A DNA stretch of 64,000 bases from Acuticoccus sp039034015 (GTDB lineage: Bacteria; Pseudomonadota; Alphaproteobacteria; Rhizobiales; Amorphaceae). The position numbers were made by a program, and so were the translations under genes. The stretch is from contig JBCCBM010000010.1 of assembly GCA_039034015.1 (NCBI GenBank), positions 62,001 through 126,000 of the forward strand. The letters run 5' to 3'. Shown here piece after piece: positions 58,401 to 64,000 of this stretch (position 1 is its first letter; each line of letters opens with the position of its first letter). The notes under the pieces were generated by a model. The model saw only the letters and a program-made list of their open reading frames with translations, was not told where the DNA came from and did no database searches.

Positions 58401-59052
58401 CCTCGATGAGCCCGTCGATCCCCGCCATCAGCCCATCGACGAGATGCGCGCGGTAAAAGACGAGGCCCACAGGCGGCGCGCCGGGGCAAAGGGGCGCTGC
58501 GGCATCGGCCACGGAACCGCGATGGTAAAACCCCATTGCGGGCAAGGCGCGGGGCGGGGCGGGCAAGGGCGCGCCCGTCAGATGGTCGAGGAAGGCGAGC
58601 GCGCGGTCGCGGTTTTCGGGCCCACCCTCGCGGCAATAGGCGTGGAAGACTTCAGCGTCCGCGACGGACACCGTGCCCCGGGCGGCGAGCGCTGGGTCGA
58701 AGGCAGGCTCGCCGGCGGTCACCAAGAGCTTTGGCCCGCCGGCCAGCGAAAGCCGGCGGAACACTTCGATGCCGTAGGCGAAAAACGCCTCGCCGCCGAT
58801 GACGCGGATGGCGATGACCGCGGCATGGCGCGCGGCCATCTCCGCCAGGCAATCGACCGACATTGGATGGGTCAACATGGCAAGGCTTGCCAAGCGCACA
58901 TCGGTGGCGCCGGTGCGGTGGGCGGCCTCCACGAAGGCGGCAATCTCGCCGTCGGCGGCCGATAAGATCAGCGTTTTGCCCGGTGGCAGGGCAAGGTCGA
59001 TCGCCTCCTCGCCCTCGTCAATGCGCTGGGCGCCGGCCGCCAGAAGGTGCAT
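55465..59052 (-). CDS. cobN: Cobaltochelatase subunit CobN
   Basis: Large subunit of the ATP-dependent aerobic cobalt chelatase, which with CobS and CobT inserts cobalt into hydrogenobyrinic acid a,c-diamide. The 1195-residue product shows the CobN/BchH features TALVLANYPGKGGRIANGVG, VVHVGKHGNMEWLPGKATAL, PFIVNDPGEGTQAKRRAQGV and ALILTCWGTANMRTGGDDLA-like stretches near residue 870. Length is slightly below the usual 1250-1275 but no domain seems lost. The start overlaps the cobW stop by one base. CobS and CobT are not in the window. Confidence 0.95.
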   Translation of the reverse strand: MHLLAAGAQRIDEGEEAIDLALPPGKTLILSAADGEIAAFVEAAHRTGATDVRLASLAMLTHPMSVDCLAEMAARHAAVIAIRVIGGEAFFAYGIEVFRRLSLAGGPKLLVTAGEPAFDPALAARGTVSVADAEVFHAYCREGGPENRDRALAFLDHLTGAPLPAPPRALPAMGFYHRGSVADAAAPLCPGAPPVGLVFYRAHLVDGLMAGIDGLIEALETAGLSPVALFVPSLKGAEAAEFVDGALAAAGASLVLTTTAFSAGGAKNPLARGGRVVHQVVQAGMAERDWQEAVTGLSVRDLAMNAVTTEFDGRILTRAVAFKSRADRDPVTGAFPVRYTSERRRAAFTAALAARQATLAATPIAGRKTALVLANYPGKGGRIANGVGLDTPASTVAILNALRGAGADVTPPADGAALMAALLACRAVPKITLPLPRYHAFLDGLPADARAALVAEWGAPGADPSVRDGAFRLALLPMGSALVGIQPTRGYERDAKDAYHDPALVPTHAYLAFYLYLREVFCADAVVHVGKHGNMEWLPGKATALSESCWPEIAFGATPHIYPFIVNDPGEGTQAKRRAQGVIVDHLTPPMAEAESYGAAAEIEPLIDEYAMARTLDPRRATLLAREIATLATASGLAADLGLDDEGEAAIAALDAHICDLKTLQIRDGLHVFGQSPDGTLRAETLFQIARATRGAAPEDRSLTDAVALDLGLEPKTLAGDPAAPWEGPRPETLAGGVWRTVGDTRERVAAHARKILGGAAPGPAAAPVVAAMEGVAVALDRSGGDEIAAVLAALRGRAVAPGPSGAPTRGRPDVLPTGRNFFSVDIRGVPTKAAWAIGVRAADAVVARYVMDEGAWPTTLILTCWGTANMRTGGDDLAQGLRFLGTEPVWEGARLTGFRITPLSALGRPRIDVTLRISGFFRDAFPDQITLFDKAVRAVAALDEPADQNPIRVRFADEGDISVFGAMPGAYGAGLQALIETGDWQARADLADAFVSWGQFAYGVGRAGEADPSALTARLARVDALVQAQDNREHDLLDSDDYYQFEGGLAAAVEIAKGAPAKSVHVDTSDGERPVARTLAEEIARVVRGRAANPKWIKGVMRHGYKGAFEIAATVDYLFAFAATTDAVKDHHFDQLFDAYVRNETVAAFIAEANPDALAEIVARFEEAIARQLWHPRANDVHARLSAHKRPEQS

Positions 59053-60041
59053 CAGGCCGCCGCTTGCAACGCGCCTTGGTTGAGCGGTTTGAGGCCAATC
59101 ACCACAAGCCCGCCCACAGGCGTCCCCGGCGCGCCAAACACGGTCTCAAGCCGCGGGCCCGCCGCCTGGACCACCAGGGGCGCCGCTTTGCCAGAGAGCG
59201 CCACCGTGCCCTTCAGCCGCAACACCGACGCTTCGCCCGCAAGGCGCGACAGCGCCGCCTCGGCCGACGCCCGGTCCGCATAGGTGAGGTTGAGGACGAT
59301 GCTTTCAAAATCGTCATGCTCGTGGTCGGTGTGGTGGCCGTGGTGGCCATCGCGCGCGGCAGGGTCCGTCTCGGCCGCCGCGCCAAGGCCGAACACCGCC
59401 GAGCCGCCGCCCGTCAGCACCGCAACGCCAGGCCGCACCCGCGCCTTCACGTTGGCATCGACGCGCGCAAGGGCGGCGGGGTCCATGCCATTGGTTTTGG
59501 AAAGGATCACAATGTCGGCGGCGATCAGCTGGTCCTCATAGAGTTCTTCAAGGGGGCTTTCGTGGTCGAGCGCCTCATCGGCTTTGCGGGCGGCATCCAC
59601 CGCGGCCTCATCGTGGGCAAAGCGGCCGGCGGCAACGGCCGGGGCGTCCACCACGGTCACCACAGCGTCAACCGTCACGTGGGGGCGAACGGTGGGCCAG
59701 CCGAACGCTGCAATCAACGGCTGGGGCAGCGCGAGACCGCTCGTCTCGATGATGATGCGGTCCGGCGCCTCCTCGCGGGACAACAGCGTTTCGAGCGCCG
59801 GGACAAAATCGTCCGCCACCGTGCAGCACAGGCACCCGTTGGTGAGTTCAACCACGCCGCCATCGCACGATGGATCGACGCAGCCTGACAGCGTTGCGCC
59901 ATCAAACCCCATATCGCCAAACTCGTTCACGATGAGGCCAAAGCGCACGCCAGGATTTTGCGCCATCAGGGCGGAGACGAGCGTCGTTTTCCCCGCGCCC
60001 AAAAAGCCGGTGACCACAGTGACAGGAACGCGCGCCTTCAT
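59052..60041 (-). CDS. cobW: CobW GTPase, cobalamin-associated metallochaperone
   Basis: G3E-family GTPase thought to deliver cobalt for the CobN chelatase. The 329-residue product has the P-loop GFLGAGKTTLVSALM (about 12-26), the metal-binding CLCC motif (Cys70, Cys72, Cys73 in TNGCLCCTV), the Walker B region IETSGLALPQPLIAAF and ILSKTNGMD. A His/Asp-rich segment (about residues 228-240; GHHGHHTDHEHDD) precedes the C-terminal domain and probably binds metal. It is coupled to cobP (ATGA) and cobN. Confidence 0.94.
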   Translation of the reverse strand: MKARVPVTVVTGFLGAGKTTLVSALMAQNPGVRFGLIVNEFGDMGFDGATLSGCVDPSCDGGVVELTNGCLCCTVADDFVPALETLLSREEAPDRIIIETSGLALPQPLIAAFGWPTVRPHVTVDAVVTVVDAPAVAAGRFAHDEAAVDAARKADEALDHESPLEELYEDQLIAADIVILSKTNGMDPAALARVDANVKARVRPGVAVLTGGGSAVFGLGAAAETDPAARDGHHGHHTDHEHDDFESIVLNLTYADRASAEAALSRLAGEASVLRLKGTVALSGKAAPLVVQAAGPRLETVFGAPGTPVGGLVVIGLKPLNQGALQAAA

Positions 60042-60586
60042 AGGGAAAACTCCGGAAACGGGCTGGGTTTGACGGTGAGCGGCACGCCGGCCACCATCTT
60101 GATGACATTCGTGGCCTTGCCCGCTGCCCAGACGTTTAACACACCCTGGCCATCGCGAAAGCGCCGGCCAAGCGGGGTTGCGGGCACAATCCCCTCCCCC
60201 ACCTCGTTGGTGACAAGGATCACCGCGCCCGCCCGCGCCTCGAGCGCCTCGCCGAGGGTTTTTCGCGCGTCATCAAGGTCCCGGTCGGCGAACATTAAGT
60301 TGCTGAGCCACAGCGTGAGGCAGTCCACCAGGACGACGCCCGTTGTGGTGGTGATCACATCGCCAAGGCCATCCACCGTTTCCACCGTGCGCCAAGTTGC
60401 GGGCCGGGTGGCTTTGTGTTTTGCGATCCGCTCGGCCATCTCCGCGTCTTGGGGCGGGCCGGCGGTGGCAACATACGTCACAGGCGCGCCGCTTTGCTGG
60501 GCGAGCGCTTCGGCGTGGCGTGATTTGCCCGAGCGCGCGCCGCCGATCACCAGGACCAGAGGGGGTGCGGTGTTGCTGGATGCCAT
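60038..60586 (-). CDS. cobP: Bifunctional adenosylcobinamide kinase/guanylyltransferase
   Basis: Phosphorylates adenosylcobinamide and then adds GMP in nucleotide-loop assembly (CobU in Salmonella, CobP in Pseudomonas). The start is ATG 60586, preceded by GGGAGG. The 182-residue product has the P-loop LVIGGARSGKSRHAEALAQ, the VTYVATAGPPQDAEMAERIA guanylyltransferase region (with KHKATRP replacing the more usual HRxxRP), VLVDCLTLWLSNLMF, and VTNEVGEGIVPATPLGRRFR. First gene of the operon. No cobalamin riboswitch was recognised in the 109 bases upstream. Confidence 0.94.
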   Translation of the reverse strand: MASSNTAPPLVLVIGGARSGKSRHAEALAQQSGAPVTYVATAGPPQDAEMAERIAKHKATRPATWRTVETVDGLGDVITTTTGVVLVDCLTLWLSNLMFADRDLDDARKTLGEALEARAGAVILVTNEVGEGIVPATPLGRRFRDGQGVLNVWAAGKATNVIKMVAGVPLTVKPSPFPEFSL

Positions 60587-60695
60587 CGTTTCCTCCCGGA
60601 TCGACCTTGGCTGGGGGTGGGCGCCCGTGCAAGCGGGCCGCGCTTGCGGTTGCGCCGGGCGAGGCGCCACGCTATATCGCCGGTCGCGTCTGCTT

Positions 60696-60770
60696 TCCTC
60701 GGTAGCTCAGCGGTAGAGCAACCGGCTGTTAACCGGTTGGTCGGGGGTTCGAATCCCTCCCGGGGAGCCA
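60696..60770 (+). tRNA. tRNA-Asn (GTT)
   Basis: A complete cloverleaf: acceptor stem TCCTCGG/CCGGGGA, D arm AGCTCAGCGGTAGAGCA, anticodon stem-loop CCGGCT-GTT-AACCGG, T arm GGGGGTTCGAATCCCTC, discriminator G and an encoded CCA. It is divergent from cobP. Confidence 0.97.
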
Positions 60771-60801
60771 CGCGCCTACCACCCCTCTCCCGTGGTCTTT
60801 A

Positions 60802-60859
60802 CGTCGTCCTCGCCGGCCGACGCTGGTGTGTTTGCGTCGTCTTCGCAGGCCGACGCTGG
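60802..60859. repeat. Direct repeat of 25 bases, period 33
   Basis: Two copies (60802-60826 and 60835-60859) of CGTCGTC-C/T-TCGC-C/A-GGCCGACGCTGG agree at 23 of 25 bases. They lie between tRNA-Asn and the stop of the leftward anti-sigma gene. The 33-base period would equal 11 codons, but neither copy lies in a gene. Confidence 0.7.
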
Positions 60860-60861
60860 GC

Positions 60862-61545
60862 TCAGAGCGTTTGGATGGGGCCGGAGGCGATGGCAGGGCC
60901 GGTCGGGTCGCCCGTGGGGGAGCCGCCGAGGGGCTCATCGGTGATGACGAATTGCGCGTTCGAAAGGTCTTGGCCCTCCATGCGCACAAGATCCACCACC
61001 GTTTGGCCGTCCCGCGCCATCACCCCGAGCGAACGGGGAGCGGCGCCCTCGTAGACAATCCAGAGCTCTGGATCCCGGGTGGGGGGGAGCGCGCCCGCAA
61101 AGGCGGCCGTCACCACCGTGCCGCCGGGGCGCACCCGCGCGAGCGTGACGGTGCCGTCAACGCCGATGACGGCGGCCATCGCTTCGGGCGCCGGCGGAAG
61201 GATGACATCCGGGCGCACCAGGAGGACGGCCACAAGCGCGCCAAGGGCAAGGCTTGCGGCGCCAAAGAGTGAAGCAAGCGCGCTGGAGACGGCGAGCGCG
61301 CGCCCCCCGCGGGGCCGGCTGGGCGCAGCGTCGAACAGGCGCGCCTCAAGCCCCTTCCACACACGCTTGCGGGGCGCGCGGGGGCGAAGGGTCGCGCCAA
61401 GGGGCGCAACGGCCGCCTCCGCCTCCCAGACCGCATCCGCAAGATCAGGGTCGTCCAACACGCGAAGGGCCGTGGCGCGGCGTGTGTCGCCATCCTCCAG
61501 CGCGAGGACGTATTCTAAGGCGTCGATGCGGGTCTCATCGGTCAT
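60862..61545 (-). CDS. RskA-type membrane anti-sigma factor
   Basis: Predicted inhibitor of the ECF sigma factor encoded directly upstream. The 227-residue product has a cytoplasmic N-terminal sigma-binding region (DALEYVLALEDGDTRRATAL...WEAEAAVAPL, about 9-50), one membrane helix (about 83-108) and a periplasmic anti-sigma-K (RskA) C-terminal domain with LPPTRDPELWIVYEGAAPRS and FVITDEPLGGS near the end. There is no zinc-binding HxxxCxxC motif, so it is not of the ChrR/RsrA type. The start is directly after the sigma stop. Confidence 0.9.
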   Translation of the reverse strand: MTDETRIDALEYVLALEDGDTRRATALRVLDDPDLADAVWEAEAAVAPLGATLRPRAPRKRVWKGLEARLFDAAPSRPRGGRALAVSSALASLFGAASLALGALVAVLLVRPDVILPPAPEAMAAVIGVDGTVTLARVRPGGTVVTAAFAGALPPTRDPELWIVYEGAAPRSLGVMARDGQTVVDLVRMEGQDLSNAQFVITDEPLGGSPTGDPTGPAIASGPIQTL

Positions 61546-62085
61546 CTACGCACCCAAACATGTCTTGAGATCGTGGAGCGCCTTGCGCATCCGGCTTTTC
61601 ACGGTGCCCAGCGGCACACGGTCCCGCTCGGCGAGCGCGGCGTACGTGGCGCCCCCAAAGTAGGCGATGCGGATGAGGCGGCCGTCGCGGGTGCCGAGCC
61701 CGTCGATGCAGTCCAGAAGGCGCTGGGCCTCGGCCCTGGCAAGGGTGCGCTCATCGGGGCGGGGGGCGTTGTCGGCCACCGTTTCGCCGAGCTCCAGGGC
61801 GACGGTGGGCGCGCGGGTTTGCCGCAGCCGGTCAATGGCAACGTTGCGCGCAATCGCCACCATCCACGTCTGCGGCTTGGACCGGCTTGCGACGTAGCGC
61901 TCGGCGTATCGCCAGATTTTCACGAATGCGTCCTGCACGGCCTCCTCCGCGTCGGTGCGGTCATGGAGGATACGCAGTGTCACCGCGAAAAGACGAGGGC
62001 TCGCCACATCATAGAGCCGTTTGAACGCGGCGCGGTCCCCCAGCGCCACCTTCTCCAGCAGTCCATCAAGGTCGTTGTTTGCCAT
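61546..62085 (-). CDS. ECF-family RNA polymerase sigma factor
   Basis: Extracytoplasmic-function sigma factor of 179 residues. Region 2 spans about residues 15-85 (LYDVASPRLFAVTLRILHDR, AEEAVQDAFVKIWRYAERY, PQTWMVAIARNVAIDRLRQT) and region 4 about 115-170 (RLIRIAYFGGATYAALAERD, VPLGTVKSRMRKALHDL). It belongs with SigK-like ECF factors paired to RskA anti-sigmas. It is probably released under envelope or oxidative stress, but the stimulus is unknown. A candidate autoregulated promoter lies just upstream. Confidence 0.94.
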   Translation of the reverse strand: MANNDLDGLLEKVALGDRAAFKRLYDVASPRLFAVTLRILHDRTDAEEAVQDAFVKIWRYAERYVASRSKPQTWMVAIARNVAIDRLRQTRAPTVALELGETVADNAPRPDERTLARAEAQRLLDCIDGLGTRDGRLIRIAYFGGATYAALAERDRVPLGTVKSRMRKALHDLKTCLGA

Positions 62086-62110
62086 GGCCCCGCCGCCTTC
62101 GACGGTGCCC

Positions 62111-62138
62111 GCTTACAAAAGCCGCGCGAAAGGTTCAA
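62111..62138 (-). promoter_or_regulatory. Candidate ECF-type promoter upstream of the sigma gene
   Basis: On the minus strand TTGAACC (62138-62132) resembles the GAAC-type -35 of ECF factors, and GTAAGC (62116-62111) lies 15 bases downstream. The arrangement suggests autoregulation, but spacing and -10 are only approximate. Confidence 0.3.
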
Positions 62139-62156
62139 CGGGGCGCGCGGCCCTGA

Positions 62157-62570
62157 TTACGCGGCGCGGCTCCGACGGACAGCGTGGGTGAGGAGATCCA
62201 TCACTGCAAACCGATCGGACGGATCGGCCCGGCGGTAGAGTTCGGCGACCATTTCGGGGCGGAGCCCGTCCGGCTCCACGCCATTATTGGAGCCGTTGCT
62301 GATCGTGTGCGGGCGGTCGGCCACGAGCGTTGCCACCGGCACGTGAAGGGCGTCGGCAATCGCCTTCAAACGGAGGATGGAGATGTTCCCCTCGCCCGCC
62401 TCAAGGTGCGCAATAAAGCGTTCCGACACGCCGGAGCGTTCGGAAAGCGCCCGTCGCGACAACTTGGCCCGCGAGCGCTCTTTGCGCACGCGCTGTCCAA
62501 GGGCCTCAAGATAGGGCTGGGTCGCGTCGTTGAAGTCTGTCACGCGCCCGTTTTTATTTGCGTCCTGCAT
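62157..62570 (-). CDS. XRE-family transcriptional regulator (BzdR/BoxR-like N-terminal domain only)
   Basis: DNA-binding regulator of 137 residues. The helix-turn-helix (about residues 20-80; LGQRVRKERSRAKLSRRALS, ERSGVSERFIAHLEAGEGNI, SILRLKAIADALHVPVATLV) closely follows the pattern of BzdR/BoxR regulators of anaerobic benzoate degradation. Those proteins carry a C-terminal shikimate-kinase-like ligand domain. Here it is replaced by about 55 residues ending RRADPSDRFAVMDLLTHAVR. Whether this is a shorter family or a loss cannot be told. Target genes are unknown. Confidence 0.88.
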   Translation of the reverse strand: MQDANKNGRVTDFNDATQPYLEALGQRVRKERSRAKLSRRALSERSGVSERFIAHLEAGEGNISILRLKAIADALHVPVATLVADRPHTISNGSNNGVEPDGLRPEMVAELYRRADPSDRFAVMDLLTHAVRRSRAA

Positions 62571-62759
62571 TGCCTAGTCTACCACTCAGAACAGTGAGAC
62601 AGTGACCATCGCGTTTTCCACATCGGAAGCGCGCCATGACCTACCGTGCTGCTACAACGGAAGCAGACAGACCTAAGTTGCATCGTCCACGCGAAAATAT
62701 TTTCTATTTTTGGTGGAACCCGCAAAGTTGCGAATACCAGACACTGTAGTTTTCCGCAG
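62571..62759. other. AT-richer intergenic stretch
   Basis: These 189 bases are markedly lower in GC than the rest (for example AAAATATTTTCTATTTTTGG near 62692-62711). They contain the promoter of the leftward XRE gene. No gene or clear structure is seen. The local base change could mark a recombination boundary. Confidence 0.4.
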
Positions 62760-62990
62760 TCAGGAAATCATTCTTCCTGCGGTGAAGGGTAGTGGAAGCA
62801 AATTATTCCTGGGGCCGCTGGGACTTTCGCGCAATGCGGTAAGGGCTTGGGTGATATAAACTGCACAAAGGTATTCACCGTTGCGTTCGGCTTCCACCAA
62901 AGCATAATCCAACAGTCTGTCCAGGACTTCGCAGTCGTGGAGCGTAGGCTCCTCTATCATCGTTGCCATGGACACGCGGTTCGCCGTCAT
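62760..62990 (-). CDS. Small hypothetical protein
   Basis: Unrecognised 76-residue product. ATG 62990 is chosen because GGAGAG lies seven bases upstream. GTG starts at 63071 or 63077 would give a longer form of about 103-105 residues. The likely core is PTLHDCEVLDRLLDYALVEA and ERNGEYLCAVYITQALTAL, a pair of amphipathic helices. The tail is Pro/Leu-rich. No signal peptide or membrane helix. It is divergent from the BTAD regulator, and shared control is possible. Confidence 0.5.
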   Translation of the reverse strand: MTANRVSMATMIEEPTLHDCEVLDRLLDYALVEAERNGEYLCAVYITQALTALRESPSGPRNNLLPLPFTAGRMIS

Positions 62991-63183
62991 ATTCACTCTC
63001 CATCCCGGGTTCGGGCCGGTGACAACCCGGACATAATGTGCCACCGTGATCGCATCGTGAATTGAGTTCACGGCAACCTGTGTCGAGAAAGTGTCCTTCA
63101 GAGGCACATCGACGCAGGAACAATGTCGAAATGGTGGCTGGAACGTGGCGGCGAAGCGCGCGTTAAGGTTCAGGGGGACAGTT

Positions 63184-64000
63184 ATGAGCGCTTTCAAGAC
63201 ACAGCTTTGCGTCAAACTTCTTGGCCGGCCAGAGTTCTTGCTCAACACCGTCCCTGTGGAAATGCCAAGCCGAAAAGCTGCGGCGCTTTGTATCTATTTG
63301 GCAGCGCTTGCCACCCGCAAAGTGGAACGGACGCACCTGAGCGGTCTCCTTTGGAGCAGCGTGGATGAAAGCGCGGCCCGAACTTCGCTCCGCAAAGCGC
63401 TCAGCATCTTAGGCAACGACCCCGCAACCACCGCAATTGTCGGCCGCGACCGCGCCTTTGCTTGGTTTGATGGCGACCCGCTGCGCACCGATCTTGCCGC
63501 CTTTCACGATCTCGTGGCCCGTGGGTCGGAGCGGGCCTACAGGGAGGCCATGGGCCTTTGGGCCGGCGAACCGCTGGAAGGCGTTGAAATCGGCGAACCG
63601 CTTTTTGACGATTGGGTGGGGCAATTTCGTCGAGACACCACCGCCTTTAGCCACCGCGTCCTGTCGGAGCGGCTGGGCGCGTTTGAGCCCCACTCGGAGG
63701 GGCCGCAGCATGAAATTGCCCTCTGCGAACTCATTTTGGCCATCGAGCCCACCGACGCGCCGGCCACAGAACGGCTGATGGGGCTTTATTGTGCCGAAGC
63801 AAACATCCCGGCGGCCGCGCGGTGCTATCGCACATTCACGAACGCGTTACGCGAGCTTGAGGTCCCCATCCCCCTCTCGATCGCCGACTTTGCGCGCAAC
63901 CTTGGGCTCGGCGATGGCTCGCCCGCCGCGCTCCCCAACACAACGCCCGACTTCGGCATCCCCAGCGTGCGCATCCAGCGCCCGGCCGGCCTCAGCCCCG
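63184..64000 (+). CDS. BTAD/SARP-type transcriptional regulator, N-terminal part
   Basis: An open frame runs from ATG 63184 (GGGGGA five bases upstream) to the window edge without a stop, at least 272 residues. The first 85 residues form an OmpR-like DNA-binding domain of the SARP type (LCVKLLGRPEFLLNTVPVEM, PSRKAAALCIYLAAL, RTHLSGLLWSSVDESAART, SLRKALSIL). Residues about 95-240 look like the bacterial transcriptional activation (BTAD) helical repeat, with LCELILAIEPTDAPATERLM and AARCYRTFTNALREL. The C-terminal part, possibly a cyclase or TPR domain, lies outside the window. SARP/BTAD proteins are best known from actinobacteria, though proteobacterial members exist. Confidence 0.82.
   Translation, partial: MSAFKTQLCVKLLGRPEFLLNTVPVEMPSRKAAALCIYLAALATRKVERTHLSGLLWSSVDESAARTSLRKALSILGNDPATTAIVGRDRAFAWFDGDPLRTDLAAFHDLVARGSERAYREAMGLWAGEPLEGVEIGEPLFDDWVGQFRRDTTAFSHRVLSERLGAFEPHSEGPQHEIALCELILAIEPTDAPATERLMGLYCAEANIPAAARCYRTFTNALRELEVPIPLSIADFARNLGLGDGSPAALPNTTPDFGIPSVRIQRPAGLSP

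Noticed and set aside
60587..60695. Possible cobalamin riboswitch upstream of cobP
   Set aside because: Only 109 bases lie before tRNA-Asn, and no B12-box (GCCACTG-type) or matching stems were found.
1..64000. CRISPR arrays, insertion sequences, prophage genes
   Set aside because: No regularly spaced repeats, transposase or phage structural genes were recognised anywhere in the window.

Overview
The window is a GC-rich chromosomal segment of an alphaproteobacterium, most likely in the order Hyphomicrobiales (Rhizobiales). The evidence is gene content and order: a motB-motC-fliK run, the AapJQMP amino-acid permease, a PleC-type kinase facing glnE, a two-component pair next to degP and ccmIEFH (cycHJKL), PopZ, and cobP-cobW-cobN-cobO. 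Genus cannot be fixed from sequence alone. Almost every base is coding, with many ATGA/GTGA stop-start overlaps. No insertion sequence, prophage or CRISPR array is visible.

Layout. 1-10.3 kb holds motility genes: two short flagellins, fliF, an unknown gene, motB, motC and fliK. 10.3-15.5 kb holds an envelope glycosylation trio (GT39, GT2, LAB_N-type membrane protein), tolC, pcm and tRNA-Cys. 15.6-20 kb holds a modular GH5/CBM2/Calx-beta glucanase, a LOG-family enzyme and metC. 20.1-24.8 kb is the aapJQMP operon, preceded by a near-perfect sigma-54 promoter. 24.8-29.2 kb holds an SDR, a small secreted protein, a GT4 glycosyltransferase and a solitary pyruvate dehydrogenase E2 gene. 29.2-45.2 kb is a conserved Rhizobiales neighbourhood: pleC with a full CtrA box, glnE, histidine kinase, response regulator, degP, then three extra genes, then ccmH, ccmF, ccmE and ccmI.

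45.3-53.9 kb holds a ThDP enzyme, popZ, and a translationally coupled chain thrS - aldo/keto reductase - ureD - ureA that stops before the rest of the urease genes, plus yidD, an IscU-like scaffold, hisI and a CBS protein. 54-60.6 kb holds a rhomboid protease and the cobalamin genes cobO, cobN, cobW and cobP. 60.7-64 kb holds tRNA-Asn, an anti-sigma/ECF sigma pair, an XRE regulator, a small ORF and a BTAD/SARP-type regulator that runs off the window.

Themes. Nitrogen control appears twice (glnE and the sigma-54-dependent aap operon), and cell-cycle/polarity functions twice (pleC with its CtrA box, and popZ). Several loci look rearranged against the usual Rhizobiales order: popZ is away from pcm-tolC, ureDA is cut off from ureBC, pdhC has no pdhAB, and three genes sit between degP and the ccm genes. 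Intergenic DNA carries unusual palindromic structures at 2875-3139, 26216-26346 and 29261-29383. These, the degP leader and the three-gene insert are the best candidates for undescribed biology. No clear new defence or secretion system was found.
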